Shown here in pieces: positions 28,127-37,298 of a stretch of 64,000 bases of DNA. The DNA comes from Legionella norrlandica (lineage in GTDB: Bacteria; Pseudomonadota; Gammaproteobacteria; Legionellales; Legionellaceae), in the NCBI RefSeq assembly GCF_000770585.1, contig NZ_JNCF01000003.1:41577-105576 (forward strand). The letters run 5' to 3'. The notes beneath the pieces were generated by a model. It did no database searches. It was given only the letters and a program-made list of their open reading frames with translations, and was not told the origin of the DNA. The position numbers and the translations under genes are program-made. Each line of letters opens with the position of its first letter. Within the stretch, counting starts at the first letter, position 1.

Positions 28127-30370
28127 GTGGTGATGTTAGATAGAGCAAGTGTAGTGGATGAGCAATTTCTGAAAAGAGTATTGCAAGGGGATTTTCCTCA
28201 ACTGAGAAGTAACATGAGCCCGGATACAGCAGAACTGGACAAAAAGACTGCTATAGAATTTTTTGACTCACAAATTAAATCCAGGCTTCTTGATATCATT
28301 GCAAGGCAATTAAAGGAAAAAGGATTATCCTTTTATACTATTGGTAGCAGTGGGCATGAAGGTAATGCTGTATTTGGTCAAGTTTTCAGAACGACTGATA
28401 TGGCCTTTTTGCATTACCGTAGCGGGGCGTTTTTCTTACAACGAGCCAAACAATTACCCGGGATAGATGGTGTAAAAGACATATTGTTGTCATTAGTGGC
28501 AGCAGCAAGTGATCCTATTTCTGGCGGCAGACATAAGGTATTTGGTAGTGTGCCTCTAAATATTCCACCTCAAACATCAACTATTGCCTCTCATTTGCCA
28601 AAAGCTTTGGGTGCTGCTTTATCAATTACTAGAGCAAAAGAATTAGGATTACAAAATAAGTTGGCATCAGATTCGGTAATACTTTGTTCTTTTGGTGATG
28701 CCTCTACCAATCATGCGTCAAGTCAAACTACGCTGAATGCCTGCTCATGGATTGCCCAACAAAACTATCCTTTGCCTATCGTTTTTATTTGTGAAGACAA
28801 CGGGATCGGTATATCTGTCCCTACTCCCCCTAATTGGGTAGAAATATCAGTCTCGTCGCGCCCAGGCATACATTATATTCAGTGCGATGGCTTAAATATT
28901 GCTGATGTTTTTGCTAAGGCTCATGAAGCCGAATATTTAGCAAGAACTAGAAAACAACCAGTTTTCTTACATATGCGTTGTGTGCGCTTATTGGGGCATG
29001 CGGGTTCCGATATTGAATCACAATATAATTCTCAGGAAGAAATCGAACGCCGGGAGGCCAACGATCCTTTATTGCATACTGCAGGTATTTTGTACCGAGA
29101 AGGGTGGATGAGTTTGCAGGCAATGGTTGAACTTTATCAGGACAACAGAACCTTAATTGAAGCAAAAGCATTAGAAGCAATTAGAGAGCCAAGAATGGGT
29201 AGTGCCGAAGAAATCATGGTCTCTTTAATTCCCAGAATAGAAGAAAAGCAGGAATTTCCATTACCCAATGAAAACAAACGGGCTCAAGTGTTTGGTAGTG
29301 CTTATAATCAGCTCACTATAAAACGCAACTTATGTCAGCATATCAATTTTGCCCTTACTGATCTGATGATGCAATACCCTAATATGTTGCTTTTTGGAGA
29401 AGATGTTGGAAAAAAAGGGGGGGTGTATCGAGTGACTGCTGATCTGCAGGCGCGGTTTGGGCAAAGAAGAGTATTTGACACACTATTGGATGAAACGACT
29501 ATTATTGGTACAGCCATTGGTTTGGCGCATAATGGCTTTATTCCTGTTCCAGAAATACAATTTTTAGCTTATTTGCATAATGCAGAAGATCAATTACGTG
29601 GGGAAGCATCCACTTTATCTTTCTTTTCAAGTGGCCAATATCAAAATCCTATGATAATTAGAATTGCCTCTCTTGCTTATCAAAAAGGATTTGGAGGTCA
29701 TTTTCATAATGACAATTCAATTGCTGTTTTAAGAGATTTACCAGGTGTTATTGTAGCTTGTCCTTCTAATGGCCCAGATGCTGCAAAAATGTTGCGGACC
29801 TGCATGCGTCTTGCCTATCAGGAAGGAAGAGTCATTGTTTTTTTAGAGCCCATTGCTTTATATATGACCAAAGATTTGTATAGCCCTGGAGATAATGAAT
29901 GGTTGTTCGAATATCCCTCACCAGATGAAATGATTGCTCAAGGAGAAGTTGGGGTTTATGGAGAGGGAGATACCGTTATCTTAACTTATGCTAATGGTTA
30001 TTATTTATCTCGTCAGGCTGAAAAGGTTTTGCGAGAAACTCATGATATTTTTGTTAAGATCGTTGATTTACGATGGCTTAGTCCTTTACCTAAGGAAGCT
30101 ATTTTAAAGGAAATTGCCAAGGCAAAACGTATTTTAATTGTTGATGAGGGTAGACAAAGTGGTTCAATTAGTGAAGGATTGATGACATTATTGATGGAAG
30201 AAGCTTCGGTACGTTTAAAAATAAAACGCATTACTGGGAAAGATTGCTTTATTCCATTGGGAACAACCTGGCAATATTTGTTACCAAGCCAGGAAAGTAT
30301 TATAGAAGCGGTGATCGCATTACAGTCAGATAAAAGGGAGAAGGAAAGTGGACGACTTGTTATTTCTTGA
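28127..30370 (+). CDS. 2-oxoacid dehydrogenase E1, fused alpha and beta subunits
   Basis: A 747-residue thiamine-diphosphate enzyme combining the E1-alpha domain (residues about 30-370; TPP motif FGDASTNHASSQTT, GNAVFGQ, PTPPNW) and the E1-beta domain (about 395-735; LLFGEDVG, DEGRQSG). Such fusions decarboxylate branched-chain or other 2-oxoacids and pass the acyl group to an E2. No E2 or E3 gene is next to it. The acyl-CoA dehydrogenase gene starts 23 bases inside its end, so the two are coupled. Start is GTG at 28127 or ATG at 28133. Confidence 0.88.
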   Translation: MVMLDRASVVDEQFLKRVLQGDFPQLRSNMSPDTAELDKKTAIEFFDSQIKSRLLDIIARQLKEKGLSFYTIGSSGHEGNAVFGQVFRTTDMAFLHYRSGAFFLQRAKQLPGIDGVKDILLSLVAAASDPISGGRHKVFGSVPLNIPPQTSTIASHLPKALGAALSITRAKELGLQNKLASDSVILCSFGDASTNHASSQTTLNACSWIAQQNYPLPIVFICEDNGIGISVPTPPNWVEISVSSRPGIHYIQCDGLNIADVFAKAHEAEYLARTRKQPVFLHMRCVRLLGHAGSDIESQYNSQEEIERREANDPLLHTAGILYREGWMSLQAMVELYQDNRTLIEAKALEAIREPRMGSAEEIMVSLIPRIEEKQEFPLPNENKRAQVFGSAYNQLTIKRNLCQHINFALTDLMMQYPNMLLFGEDVGKKGGVYRVTADLQARFGQRRVFDTLLDETTIIGTAIGLAHNGFIPVPEIQFLAYLHNAEDQLRGEASTLSFFSSGQYQNPMIIRIASLAYQKGFGGHFHNDNSIAVLRDLPGVIVACPSNGPDAAKMLRTCMRLAYQEGRVIVFLEPIALYMTKDLYSPGDNEWLFEYPSPDEMIAQGEVGVYGEGDTVILTYANGYYLSRQAEKVLRETHDIFVKIVDLRWLSPLPKEAILKEIAKAKRILIVDEGRQSGSISEGLMTLLMEEASVRLKIKRITGKDCFIPLGTTWQYLLPSQESIIEAVIALQSDKREKESGRLVIS

Positions 30371-31505
30371 TGAGCAATTACACGACGACGAGCGCATGAT
30401 CCGAGACAGTGTCTCGCGTTTTGTTAGCAATGATGTAATACCTTTAATGGCTGAATCTTATGAGCACGCTCATTTTCCTAAGGAGTTGATAAAAAAGTCT
30501 GCTGATTTAGGTTTGTTGGGTTTAACCTTGCCGGCGCAATATGGTGGTGCTGAAGCTTCGTATGTCGCTTATGGTTTGGTCTGTCAGGAATTAGAGCGTG
30601 GAGATAGTGGCTTGCGCAGCTTTGTTTCTGTACAAAGCTCATTATGTATGTATCCGATTTTTAAATTTGGGAGCGAAGAGCAAAGAAAGCGATATCTACC
30701 CGAAATGGCTGCAGGCCATATAATTGGCTGTTTTGGATTGACTGAACCTGATTCAGGTTCCGATCCGGCCAGTATGCGTACTAATGCCAAGAAAGTCGCA
30801 GGTGGTTGGATTTTAAATGGTGCCAAAATGTGGATTACTAATGCCCCTATTGCAGACATAGCAATAGTATGGGCAAAAACAGAGGCAGGAATTCGCGGTT
30901 TTATTGTGGATACAAAATCTGAAGGAATGAGCTGCCCTGAAATTAAGCTAAAAATGTCCCTACGTGCCTCCATCACTGGAGAGTTGGCTTTCGATAATGT
31001 TTTTGTTCCAGATGAGAATTTTTTGCCAGGAAGTGAAAAAGGTCTTGGTGCGGCTTTAAGTTGTTTGAGTCAGGCGCGCTATGGTATCGCATGGGGTGCT
31101 ATGGGGGCTGCTATGGCTTGTTTTGACATAGCTCGGGATTATCTACTAGAGCGTAAGCAGTTTGCTAAACCTTTGGCCTCTTTTCAGTTGATTCAAAAAG
31201 ATTTAGCGGATATGTATACAGAAATTATCAAGGCTCAATGTCTTAACTTACAAATTGGCCGCTTAAAGGATCAACATCGTGAGACGCCAACAATGATTTC
31301 CTTGGCGAAAGGGAATGCATGTCGTGAGGCATTGAAAATTGCAAGAAAATGTAGGAATCTAATGGGCGGAAATGGAATTAGTCTTGAGTACCATGTCATT
31401 AGACATATGCTCAATTTGGAATCGGTCTTCACTTATGAGGGTACTGATAATGTACATACCTTGGTGTTAGGAAGACATATAACAGGAATTAATGCTTTTG
31501 GTTAA
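30348..31505 (+). CDS. gcdH: Acyl-CoA dehydrogenase, glutaryl-CoA dehydrogenase type
   Basis: A 385-residue flavoenzyme. Seen are GLTEPDSGSDPASM (FAD and substrate binding), WITNAPIAD, RKQFAKPLASFQLIQ and the C-terminal TYEGTDNVHTLVLGRHITG, whose Glu is the catalytic base of glutaryl-CoA dehydrogenases. It oxidises and decarboxylates glutaryl-CoA in lysine or tryptophan breakdown. Co-transcription with the E1 fusion suggests a joint 2-oxoacid to acyl-CoA oxidation route. GTG start with GGGAG upstream. Confidence 0.85.
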   Translation: MDDLLFLDEQLHDDERMIRDSVSRFVSNDVIPLMAESYEHAHFPKELIKKSADLGLLGLTLPAQYGGAEASYVAYGLVCQELERGDSGLRSFVSVQSSLCMYPIFKFGSEEQRKRYLPEMAAGHIIGCFGLTEPDSGSDPASMRTNAKKVAGGWILNGAKMWITNAPIADIAIVWAKTEAGIRGFIVDTKSEGMSCPEIKLKMSLRASITGELAFDNVFVPDENFLPGSEKGLGAALSCLSQARYGIAWGAMGAAMACFDIARDYLLERKQFAKPLASFQLIQKDLADMYTEIIKAQCLNLQIGRLKDQHRETPTMISLAKGNACREALKIARKCRNLMGGNGISLEYHVIRHMLNLESVFTYEGTDNVHTLVLGRHITGINAFG

Positions 31506-31573
31506 AGACTTTTCTGCTTTTATCAAGTAGTTCTGATTACCACAAGATAATGATTCTTAAATAATTACAATTT

Positions 31574-31602
31574 AAGTTCCTCTTTTAATAGAAGAGGGAC
31601 TT
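31574..31602 (+). terminator. Terminator-like hairpin after the dehydrogenase operon
   Basis: AAGTTCCTCTT pairs with AAGAGGGACTT with one G-T mismatch around a short loop. It follows gcdH by about 70 bases and is followed by T-rich sequence. Confidence 0.5.
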
Positions 31603-31642
31603 GATAGGGATTTTAATTTTTTGGGAACTAAGCAAGTACTCA

Positions 31643-31826
31643 CTAGGCTGTTGCATTGACTAGGACAAATTTTGCGATAACTGTTCGGGTTTGAATCTTG
31701 ATAGAACGCCAGAGTTGTACCCAAGCGGAAAGATGAATGAGAAGTGCGGCATACCTCGACATGTGAGCATTTTCAGCCAATTTTTGTTCAAGATAGGCCA
31801 AGCATGGCTGGTGATGCAGTGTGAGT
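31643..31826 (-). pseudogene. Remnant of a mobile-element protein, C-terminal piece
   Basis: An open frame of about 60 codons with no start codon and no ribosome-binding site reads on the minus strand to a TAG at 31643. Its end, with AWVQLWRSIKIQTRT, looks like a decayed protein C-terminus rather than random DNA. A transposase origin is guessed from the surrounding mobile-element debris; no family is recognised. Confidence 0.3.
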
Positions 31827-31867
31827 TACATTTTGTGTGCGCGCTTATTGTTTGATGAATATTAAAA

Positions 31868-31989
31868 ACCTCTTGAAATCTTATTCAGAAAGCTGTTGCT
31901 TCGTTGGTGAGATGCTCGAATCCTTAGGAATAGTTGTGCTTCTTGTTTCCTCGCACTTACTGTTTTGCAGAAAATTTCGAAAGAGGTCT
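31868..31989. repeat. Degenerate copy of the 46.6-kb MITE-like element
   Basis: This stretch shares blocks with the element at 46601-46745: ATGCTCGAATCCT, then TTTCCTCGCACTT and TTTCGAAAGAGGTCT, in the same order and spacing. Its left end (AACCTCTTGAAATC) is a mutated terminal repeat. A 63-codon frame across it is not considered a gene. Confidence 0.55.
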
Positions 31990-32029
31990 GATTTAAAACG
32001 GTTTTTACAAACAAGTACAGGAGTTTAAT

Positions 32030-32389
32030 ATGATTAACATGAAGTTAAAAGCAGCTTTAATAGTATGTTTGTCCGTTCTAACATTAGGTGTTTATGCCAA
32101 TTCATTAAGTAAGGAAACTATTCTGCAACAATGTCGTGACTTATCTTCTTTAGTGGCGTCATTAGTTACCAGCCAGGAGAAAAGAGCTTGTGCGGAGAAG
32201 CTTGCTCTGGCTTCAATGCATATTGATACGGCCATAGATTGGATAATAGAAGATGTTTATCATGCGGCAAGGCAAGAATTAGACAATGCGTCTTATGCTT
32301 TACAATATGCGGAGCTAAGTAGTTGCAATCGTTATATCCAGATATCTCATTCTAAATTTGAAGCCCAAAGACTAAAAAATCTACTATAA
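32030..32389 (+). CDS. Secreted hypothetical protein
   Basis: A 119-residue product with a clear signal peptide (MINMKLKAALIVCLSVLTLG, cleavage probably after Ala at about residue 25). The mature part is helical and has four Cys (three in the mature body), suggesting disulphides in the periplasm. AGGAG lies six bases before the ATG. A stem-loop terminator follows directly, so it is transcribed alone. No family recognised. Confidence 0.7.
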   Translation: MINMKLKAALIVCLSVLTLGVYANSLSKETILQQCRDLSSLVASLVTSQEKRACAEKLALASMHIDTAIDWIIEDVYHAARQELDNASYALQYAELSSCNRYIQISHSKFEAQRLKNLL

Positions 32390-32408
32390 AAATAATTTTT
32401 CCAACAAA

Positions 32409-32440
32409 AAGTCTCATTGCTTTCATGAACAATGAGACTT
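32409..32440 (+). terminator. Perfect 11-bp stem terminator
   Basis: AAGTCTCATTG at 32409-32419 pairs perfectly with CAATGAGACTT at 32430-32440. It follows the secreted protein gene by 20 bases and A and T runs flank it on both sides. Confidence 0.75.
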
Positions 32441-32492
32441 CTGTATTTTACAGGTATGTAGAAGGGCATTCTAAATTAAGGATAAAGCTTCT

Positions 32493-32870
32493 ATGTCTCA
32501 TGCTCAAATCACTATCGAAAGAGTTTATTCCCCGCCCGAGCATAAAGAGGGAAAATGGATACTTGTAGATAAGCTATGGCCTCGCGGAATTAAAAAAGAC
32601 AGTATTGCTTTTGATATGTGGTTAAAAGAAATAGCTCCAAGTACTTCTTTAAGAAAATGGTTTCATCAAGACTCTAATAATTGGTGTAAATTTGCCAAAC
32701 GTTATATACAAGAGCTCCAAGAAAAATCAGATCTTATTGAAGATATTCTAGAAATGGCAAAAGACTCGTCAATCACCTTATTTTATGCTGCAAAAGACAT
32801 CCATCATAATCATGCCTTGGTTCTCCAAAAAGTCTTATTATCTTGGCCAAGAACACCAGAGATTAAATAG
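32493..32870 (+). CDS. DUF488 family protein
   Basis: A 125-residue protein with the DUF488 hallmarks: a start region IERVYSPPE, then ILVDKLWPRGIKKD, WLKEIAPST-LRKWFH and a late TLFYAAKD. The family is widespread and of unknown molecular function; some members are near metal- or nucleotide-related genes. No signal peptide is visible. It is a single gene just before tRNA-Pro. Confidence 0.85.
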   Translation: MSHAQITIERVYSPPEHKEGKWILVDKLWPRGIKKDSIAFDMWLKEIAPSTSLRKWFHQDSNNWCKFAKRYIQELQEKSDLIEDILEMAKDSSITLFYAAKDIHHNHALVLQKVLLSWPRTPEIK

Positions 32871-32967
32871 AGATATAGCGAAATAAAAAAATTGTATACG
32901 CTGAATTTTATATACAAATCATAACCCTTGTTATTTTCATCTTATTTAGATATCATTCCCAACCAAT

Positions 32968-33044
32968 CGGGGCGTAGCGCAGCCTGGTAGCGCACTAGCA
33001 TGGGGTGCTAGTGGTCGAAGGTTCAAATCCTTCCGTCCCGACCA
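32968..33044 (+). tRNA. tRNA-Pro (GGG)
   Basis: A 77-nt cloverleaf with an encoded CCA. The 7-bp acceptor stem (CGGGGCG with CGTCCCG, one G-U), the D arm, the CTAGC/GCTAG anticodon stem and the GAAGG/CCTTC T-stem all pair. The loop ATGGGGT puts GGG at positions 34-36, decoding CCC and CCU. The sequence after it carries accessory DNA, so the gene may be an integration site. Confidence 0.97.
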
Positions 33045-33092
33045 AGCCCAGTATGGGTTATAATAAATCCGAATCCCCTAACAACAATTCTG

Positions 33093-33116
33093 GGCTACAC
33101 TTCTGGCTACACTTTT
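33093..33116. repeat. Tandem 12-mer next to tRNA-Pro
   Basis: GGCTACACTTCT is followed directly by GGCTACACTTTT. On the other strand this reads as GTGTAGCC repeats within a short frame. It sits 50 bases after the tRNA and may be debris of an integrase end or attachment site. Confidence 0.4.
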
Positions 33117-33197
33117 CAAAATTAGATACAACTCGTTAATCAAATGATGGTAAAACTTAAGCTTGTCATCATTAAAAATATCAGAGAGAAAATAATT

Positions 33198-34399
33198 GGC
33201 TCTTCCCCAAATCCGGGGGCACTAATCAAGAACATAAAACTTTAACCCTTAACCTATAATTTTCAAAGTTTCTAAATCCATAAGCACGGCGCTGAATCAG
33301 CTTCATCTTACGATGGAACCCTTCTGTAATGCCGTTGTTTTTAGTAACCCGCCACATTCTAACCACTTCCTCTCGCCATTGATATAATGTTTTACCTAGA
33401 GTCTTTAGTGAATCAAAAGGACTTTCTTTCAAACTGGCAACCAGTTTAAGAAAGAGAGGTATTAAACGCTGTTGTTGCAAATAACGTTCTCGTCTGTTGA
33501 GTCGCTTTACAGTGAGATTATTGGGATTGGTTCTCAGGGCTGCCAAGAGACCTCGTTGATATTTCATTTCAGGGTCAATCTGCTGATAAGTCTGTAAACA
33601 AAATTGGTTCAATAAACGAATCACATGAAAGCGATCCGCAACAATCATTGCATTAGGAAAGTAACGCTTGATTAACTTACGGTAACTGGAGCTTAAATCA
33701 ATACAGACTACCTGTACCTTTTCTTTTCCTTCCAATGTATTAAGATAGCGTTCTAAATCCTTCTCCGAACGCCCCTCCACTACATCGAATATTTTATGTT
33801 TGCCCAAGTCACAAAAAGTTGTAGCATAACCCACTTTCCGATTAAATGAATGTTCATCAAGTCCTAATACTCGGGGACAGGAACGTGTCGCTATCTTCTT
33901 ATAGCGAAGCTCATAACCATAATGATACCAGCGCTCTACAGTCGACTTACCCAGCTTTAAATCACGAGCCAAATCCTTTTGACTCACTCCTTTGCTGTGA
34001 TAATGAAATACCTGTTTACGCAAACTCTCGCTCGCTCTTTGATACTTGCCTATCCCAGGAAAACGCTGATTAAAATAGCGACCACACCCAGGACAATAAT
34101 ATTTATGAGCCTTGATACACAAGTAACTGCGTCTTAATCCAATCGACTCATGACGTATGCGTCTTATAAAACTGTCTTTTTTACGTAACTTCTTATTACC
34201 ACAATGAATACACCGAACTACCCGGCGATAACTCACTTCAATATAAACCGGGTTCTCTCCACTCACCTTTTTAATAGAATATCCTGGTAAATTTAGGATA
34301 CAATCTTTCTTAGGCATTTTAATCTTCCTTTTGACCGTCAAATCAAAGAGTTAGTCTATGCTAACTTGATTAAAATGCCCCCTTATTTGGGGTAGAGCC
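33198..34399. mobile_element. ISL3-family insertion sequence, intact
   Basis: A 1202-bp element. Its 24-bp terminal inverted repeats lie at 33198-33221 and 34376-34399 with three mismatches and begin GGCTCTTCCCCAAAT. Both sides have the same 8-base duplication AAATAATT (33190-33197 and 34400-34407), the target-site length of ISL3 elements. Perfect duplication means a fairly recent insertion. One transposase gene fills it. It has landed a few codons from the end of an MFS gene remnant. Confidence 0.92.
33226..34341 (-). CDS. ISL3-family transposase
   Basis: A 371-residue transposase. The N-terminal zinc-binding region has CIHCGNKKL and CPGCGRYF, followed by a helix-turn-helix (GVSQKDLARDLKLGKSTVERW). 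The DDE catalytic core has GLDEHSF, VCIDLSSSYR-like and VADRFHVI, then an Glu-containing EGFHRKMKLIQRRAYGFRNF. The gene fills the insertion sequence and appears intact, so the element may still be active. Confidence 0.92.
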   Translation of the reverse strand: MTVKRKIKMPKKDCILNLPGYSIKKVSGENPVYIEVSYRRVVRCIHCGNKKLRKKDSFIRRIRHESIGLRRSYLCIKAHKYYCPGCGRYFNQRFPGIGKYQRASESLRKQVFHYHSKGVSQKDLARDLKLGKSTVERWYHYGYELRYKKIATRSCPRVLGLDEHSFNRKVGYATTFCDLGKHKIFDVVEGRSEKDLERYLNTLEGKEKVQVVCIDLSSSYRKLIKRYFPNAMIVADRFHVIRLLNQFCLQTYQQIDPEMKYQRGLLAALRTNPNNLTVKRLNRRERYLQQQRLIPLFLKLVASLKESPFDSLKTLGKTLYQWREEVVRMWRVTKNNGITEGFHRKMKLIQRRAYGFRNFENYRLRVKVLCS

Positions 34400-34877
34400 A
34401 AATAATTACTTTATTTCCAAAATGATTGAGTAAAATTCCAATCATATAAAATGCGCCGATTGATACCAACATTGAAATTGTACTAATTAGTGAATCAAAA
34501 GTTGCCCTAATGTGATTGCTAATATTTTTATGTAGTAATGCACTTATAATAATCGAAGGATATTTAAATAAAATAAAGCAAGAAAGAAATAGGACAATAG
34601 GGATTATTTTATAGATTTCATTTCCGTCATATCCTATTAGATAGCTTGTAGCAGCAACGAAAAAAGCCATGAAGAATAAGCTTAGTTTTATTGAGTTTTT
34701 CTTTTCAGCAAAAAACGATCCTAGTGCTTGAAATACTAAAATGACCGCAAAAACAATTCCATATACTATTGCATCAGAAGTATGTTCACCTAAATAATCA
34801 TAAATGGAGTTACAAATCTCTAAAATCAAAATATCTTCTATACTTATATAAGGTTTTCTTATTTTGTAGAATATCAT
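34400..34877 (-). pseudogene. C-terminal remnant of an MFS transporter
   Basis: About 160 codons on the minus strand encode five hydrophobic helices with the pattern of the last MFS helices (ISNHIRATFDSLIS...MIGILLNHFG). No N-terminal half exists; the first Met (34877) overlaps the start of the plus-strand protease gene. The insertion sequence cuts the last codons: without it the frame would read NKVIISL and stop. The gene was therefore already truncated before the IS arrived. Confidence 0.6.
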
Positions 34878-37020
34878 GGGTAAAATGCCACTCGATAGGA
34901 CAATTGCCAAAAGCTTTATTCAAAATTTGGGGAAGGCCATTGATGAAGCACAGGTGGCTACCATATTGCAACTATTGGATGATTCAGAGGTAATCTCTCA
35001 TTTAACGAAAGGAGATGCAGGTCATTTTTTTCATATGTTTAGCTTTGCCGTTAGCAAAGGACATCCTGCTATTGCTGAGGCTTTTTTCAAGCAAGAACAC
35101 TTATATGATATATTCACAATTCTGTATCTAAAGGGTGAATTAGCAAACGATTTTTTAGGTTTGGTTGATATTCTATTATATAAAATAGAGGACATGGAAA
35201 GCCTATCACCCTCTTTAGAGGTGATAAAAATCATTTACGATGGTTTTTTAATTTATGCTAATAACGATGAGATCTTCCCAGATATCACTCAATTAACCCA
35301 ATCAAAGTATATCCTTTATCAAAATGAACTTCATTTTTATGATCATTCAAAACATGAAGTTAATCGGGTTAGGGTTTATGGGAAGGATGAGGTCAAGCTC
35401 CTGGATTTTTTCGGCAAAAATCCTATTGAAAGATTATCTATTCAACAATACTTGATGTCCGGTTCGTTAATTAACTCCGAAGAGTCATTAGGAATTTCTT
35501 CTAACGCTCCTATTCCTCTAATCATTGAGATTCCCAGTAAAGAAGAAACTATTTCACGTGAATCTACGAACAATTTTGCTATGCACTATCAGAAATTCAA
35601 GCATTTTTCTCCAACGCTTGATGATTTCGTATTTGCCTATCAAAAAATTATCGGTAAAAATCAAACAGCTATGATAAATCAAGTTTCTCAATACTTAAAA
35701 TTGAACAATCGTCCGGAGCTTATTCCAAAAATTCAAGATGGGATCTGTGCAGCATTAACGCACTTATTTGACGAAATGTCTTTTGAGCAATGGGAAAAAC
35801 TAACCGGAAGATTATTACAATGGGATGGTACTCAAGAGAGTCTGGATGCATTGACTTTAAAAGACGATTTTGAAAAGTTACTCTCCTTTGTTATCAAATA
35901 TCAATTTGGTGAGAAAAAACATCATACCTATTTTTATACAAATATGAATTCTCATTTTGATATGCTTTTAGAAAAAATGGATGAGGGCAGTATTTTTCTT
36001 ATCAATCCCTGGCACCAAATAGCCTTGAGAAAATCAGACAATGGTTCTTTTTTAGTTTATGATCCCAATTTTGATAATGGCGTTAAAGAAGTCAAGACGA
36101 CAGGTGAAGTCAAAAATTTAATACAAAACAGTCTAGGCAATCATGTTATGGGTTTTAGTGAGCAAATGCTGAATTTACCTAATCCTATAGTTAAAGATGG
36201 TAATGCATTCATTCGAGAAGGAGGGCTTTTCTTCCTTTTTCATAGAGATCCTCCAGATTTATTACCCCAATTGCCCCAAAGAAAAGATGTTGATGGAGAT
36301 ACATTGACAGGATTATTGCTAAGAAACAATTTAGGTATTCCTTTATGGGCACTTTCAAGTAATAACCAGAAATTATTAAATTATCTTCATCAGCTAGTAA
36401 TGGAATACATGAGTACGAATCCTAATTTTAAGTCAGAATTTAAACAAAGCTTGGAAGTGATATCTTCCACATGGCTTAGACGATTAGGGCTTGATTTATT
36501 TGCTGGCACTTATTCCGATCAAGAATTTGCAAGTAAAATAAGAGAATTTTACAAAACAAACCCTGAAAAAATAAATATTCATGAACAAATTGTTTCCATT
36601 TGTAATAAACATCTAGATATTATCGAAAATCATTTCAATGATGTGATTGTCTTAACTTATTTTTATGATTTAATGCACTCATTCAATTATTTTACCAGTC
36701 GTTGGGAGCTCATCAAAGATGATGAAGTTCTTCACTTAAAAAATCCCATACAAGGCACGCAACTTATGATTAGCACATCTAATGAAAATCAAGGCCAGCT
36801 CTGCTTTAAAGTAATTGGTAAACAAAATGAAGAAAAAGAATATCTTATACCTGGCGAGCTACAAGAACCATTACAGACTATCTCTCAGCATATACATTCT
36901 CTATATAAAAACCCCCTAACTTTCTCATCTGCCTATACTGCTCATGGATTACTGAAGCAAAAACCTCAAGAAGAAGTAAAAGACGCCAGTTTAGAAGATG
37001 TATTCAAAATAAAAAAATGA
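34876..37020 (+). CDS. Putative Dot/Icm effector, YopT/C58-like cysteine protease
   Basis: A 714-residue protein with no signal peptide and no known name. A papain-like (clan CA) triad is visible: Cys291 in DGICAALTHLF, His380 in INPWHQIALRK, Asp396 in LVYDPNFD. The His-to-Asp spacing of 16 residues is that remembered for YopT, and the DPNF element is typical of family C58. The 270 residues before it have helical, repeat-like character. The C-terminal tail (QEEVKDASLEDVFKIKK) is an E-block-like translocation signal. The ATG at 34876 is used; no good ribosome-binding site is seen. Its upstream region lies in the MFS remnant. Confidence 0.6.
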   Translation: MGKMPLDRTIAKSFIQNLGKAIDEAQVATILQLLDDSEVISHLTKGDAGHFFHMFSFAVSKGHPAIAEAFFKQEHLYDIFTILYLKGELANDFLGLVDILLYKIEDMESLSPSLEVIKIIYDGFLIYANNDEIFPDITQLTQSKYILYQNELHFYDHSKHEVNRVRVYGKDEVKLLDFFGKNPIERLSIQQYLMSGSLINSEESLGISSNAPIPLIIEIPSKEETISRESTNNFAMHYQKFKHFSPTLDDFVFAYQKIIGKNQTAMINQVSQYLKLNNRPELIPKIQDGICAALTHLFDEMSFEQWEKLTGRLLQWDGTQESLDALTLKDDFEKLLSFVIKYQFGEKKHHTYFYTNMNSHFDMLLEKMDEGSIFLINPWHQIALRKSDNGSFLVYDPNFDNGVKEVKTTGEVKNLIQNSLGNHVMGFSEQMLNLPNPIVKDGNAFIREGGLFFLFHRDPPDLLPQLPQRKDVDGDTLTGLLLRNNLGIPLWALSSNNQKLLNYLHQLVMEYMSTNPNFKSEFKQSLEVISSTWLRRLGLDLFAGTYSDQEFASKIREFYKTNPEKINIHEQIVSICNKHLDIIENHFNDVIVLTYFYDLMHSFNYFTSRWELIKDDEVLHLKNPIQGTQLMISTSNENQGQLCFKVIGKQNEEKEYLIPGELQEPLQTISQHIHSLYKNPLTFSSAYTAHGLLKQKPQEEVKDASLEDVFKIKK

Positions 37021-37157
37021 GATTCTGTCGGGCTGAAAGTGTTGATTTGGTAAAGAACTTAAACTTAAGAAATCTGTTCAAAGTAAAAATAATTTCAAGT
37101 CAAGACTATTTTTTTATTTTTTATTTGTTAACATAGTCACGTCTAAATTCTTTTTTC

Positions 37158-37298
37158 TTATCCATTGTCTGTGGATAACTTATTTTACCAACTAATGAGT
37201 GATTAATCAGTATTGTACTAGAACCCTTGTTAGGACTGATCTATATCGTTTTTAACCCGAGTAAATTTATTTAAGTTATTCACATTTTCTGTGGATAA
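37158..37298. other. Cluster of DnaA-box-like sequences (possible origin)
   Basis: The 456-base gap 37021-37476 has no gene. In it are TGTGGATAA at 37170-37178 and 37290-37298 (both perfect reverse DnaA boxes), TTATTCACA at 37276-37284 (consensus TTATNCACA) and a weaker TTATCCATT at 37158-37166. The flanks are very AT-rich and three GATC sites occur around them. This is origin-like, but no dnaA, rpmH or replication gene is nearby, so chromosomal oriC is not claimed. It might be an ectopic DnaA titration site or an element's old origin. Confidence 0.5.

Noticed and set aside
31837..32028. 63-codon frame
   Set aside because: It runs through the degenerate MITE copy; the repeated DNA explains it better than a gene.
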